A stretch of 5,866 nt of DNA from Ruminococcus sp. (GTDB taxonomy: Bacteria > Bacillota > Clostridia > Oscillospirales > Acutalibacteraceae). Where the stretch lies: the NCBI GenBank assembly GCA_023667385.1, contig JAMPAE010000105.1, positions 1 through 5,866 on the forward strand, in the 5' to 3' direction. Below the pieces are notes generated by a model that did not search any database, was not told where the DNA came from, and saw only the letters and a program-made list of their open reading frames with translations. How positions within the stretch are numbered: position 1 is the first letter of the stretch; each line of letters begins with the position of its first letter. Position numbers and translations under genes: made by a program. Shown piece by piece: positions 5,161 through 5,866 of the stretch.

Positions 5161-5866
5161 ATGAAAAAGTACAATGTTGGTATCATCGGAGCAACAGGAA
5201 TGGTAGGTCAGAGATTTTGCCTTTTGCTTGCTGAACATCCTTGGTTTAATGTTAAGGTTCTTGCAGCAAGCCCACGTTCAGCAGGCAAGCCATACAAAGA
5301 GGCTGTTGGAAACAAATGGCAAATGACAAAACCTATTCCGGAAAACCTTGCTGATATTATTGTTAAGAATGCCACTGATGATATTAATGACATTGCTGCA
5401 GAAGTTGATTTCGTTTTCTGCGCAGTTGACATGAAAAAAGATGAAATTAAGGCTCTTGAAGAAAAATACGCTAAAGCTGAGTGCCCTGTAATTTCAAACA
5501 ACAGTGCTCACAGAGGAACAGAAGATGTTCCGATGGTTGTTCCGGAGTTGAACGCTGATCACATTAAGGTTATTGAAGCTCAAAGAAAGCGCCTTGGAAC
5601 AAAACGTGGTTTCGTTGCAGTTAAATCAAACTGCTCGCTTCAAAGCTATGTTCCTGCTATTTATCCGCTTGACAAGAAGTTTGGTGTTGAAAAAGTTCTT
5701 GTTTGCACTTATCAGGCAATTTCGGACGCAGGTAAAACCTTTGCAACATGGCCTGAAATGGTTGACAACGTTATTCCGTTTATCGGCGGTGAAGAGGAAA
5801 AATCTGAAAAAGAACCACTTAAGATTTGGGGTAAGGTTGAAGGTGACAAAATTGTTAATGCAACCT
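5161..5866 (+). CDS. asd: Aspartate-semialdehyde dehydrogenase, 5' part (runs off right edge)
   Basis: The first 235 codons of a cytoplasmic enzyme that reduces aspartyl-4-phosphate with NADPH to aspartate semialdehyde, the branch point to lysine/diaminopimelate, threonine and methionine. The Rossmann nucleotide-binding motif GIIGATGMVGQRF is at residues 7-19. SNNSAHR (112-118) and DVPMVVPELN (122-131) follow, and the catalytic cysteine is Cys158 in KSNCSLQ (155-161). QAISDAG (185-191) and VIPFIGGEEEK (204-214) follow in the substrate domain. The NCS context and the GGEEEK segment fit the archaeal/fungal-like class of the family rather than the E. coli type. That class is about 350-365 residues long, so the last third, with the catalytic His and Arg, lies outside. 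The ATG follows GAGGTG by 5 nt and the frame is intact to the edge. It is divergent from queA, with its own promoter. Confidence 0.95.
   Translation, partial: MKKYNVGIIGATGMVGQRFCLLLAEHPWFNVKVLAASPRSAGKPYKEAVGNKWQMTKPIPENLADIIVKNATDDINDIAAEVDFVFCAVDMKKDEIKALEEKYAKAECPVISNNSAHRGTEDVPMVVPELNADHIKVIEAQRKRLGTKRGFVAVKSNCSLQSYVPAIYPLDKKFGVEKVLVCTYQAISDAGKTFATWPEMVDNVIPFIGGEEEKSEKEPLKIWGKVEGDKIVNAT

Overview
The window looks like core chromosome from an AT-rich Gram-positive anaerobe, most likely class Clostridia (Oscillospiraceae/Ruminococcaceae-like). This is inferred from the strong AGGAGG-type ribosome binding sites, the low-GC composition, the queA-tgt-yajC-DUF3792 gene order (DUF3792/YrzE proteins belong to Firmicutes), and an aspartate-semialdehyde dehydrogenase whose motifs resemble the archaeal/fungal-like class found in many Clostridia. 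No phage, transposon, CRISPR or toxin-antitoxin signature is visible.

Layout: five complete genes and one partial gene lie on the minus strand and read leftwards: queA (3867-4892), tgt (2643-3773), a MATE-family exporter (1133-2503), yajC (607-1014), a four-helix DUF3792 membrane protein (119-535), and an unrecognised gene (GTG start at 94) that leaves the window at base 1. A 268-bp divergent spacer (4893-5160) separates queA from asd, which reads rightwards on the plus strand and is cut by the right edge. No gene-free stretch exceeds 300 bp.

Function: Tgt and QueA catalyse consecutive steps of queuosine synthesis in tRNA. Tgt exchanges G34 for preQ1 and QueA then adds the epoxycyclopentane ring from SAM. 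YajC is a Sec translocon accessory. asd supplies aspartate semialdehyde for the lysine/diaminopimelate, threonine and methionine pathways. The MATE exporter sits between tgt and yajC, which are adjacent in many Firmicutes. It has its own predicted promoter, and yajC also has its own, so the ancestral operon appears to be split into separately controlled units here.

The most notable non-coding structure is a set of leader hairpins on the minus strand. A long terminator-like hairpin starts at the predicted 5' end of the MATE mRNA. Stem-loops in front of tgt and of the DUF3792 gene bury those genes' Shine-Dalgarno sequences. A 15-nt motif (14 of 15 identical) occurs both in the yajC promoter and upstream of queA, where it overlaps a cluster of three TGATAA half-sites. 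I do not see a clearly new biological system. The leader structures and the shared motif are the parts worth testing.
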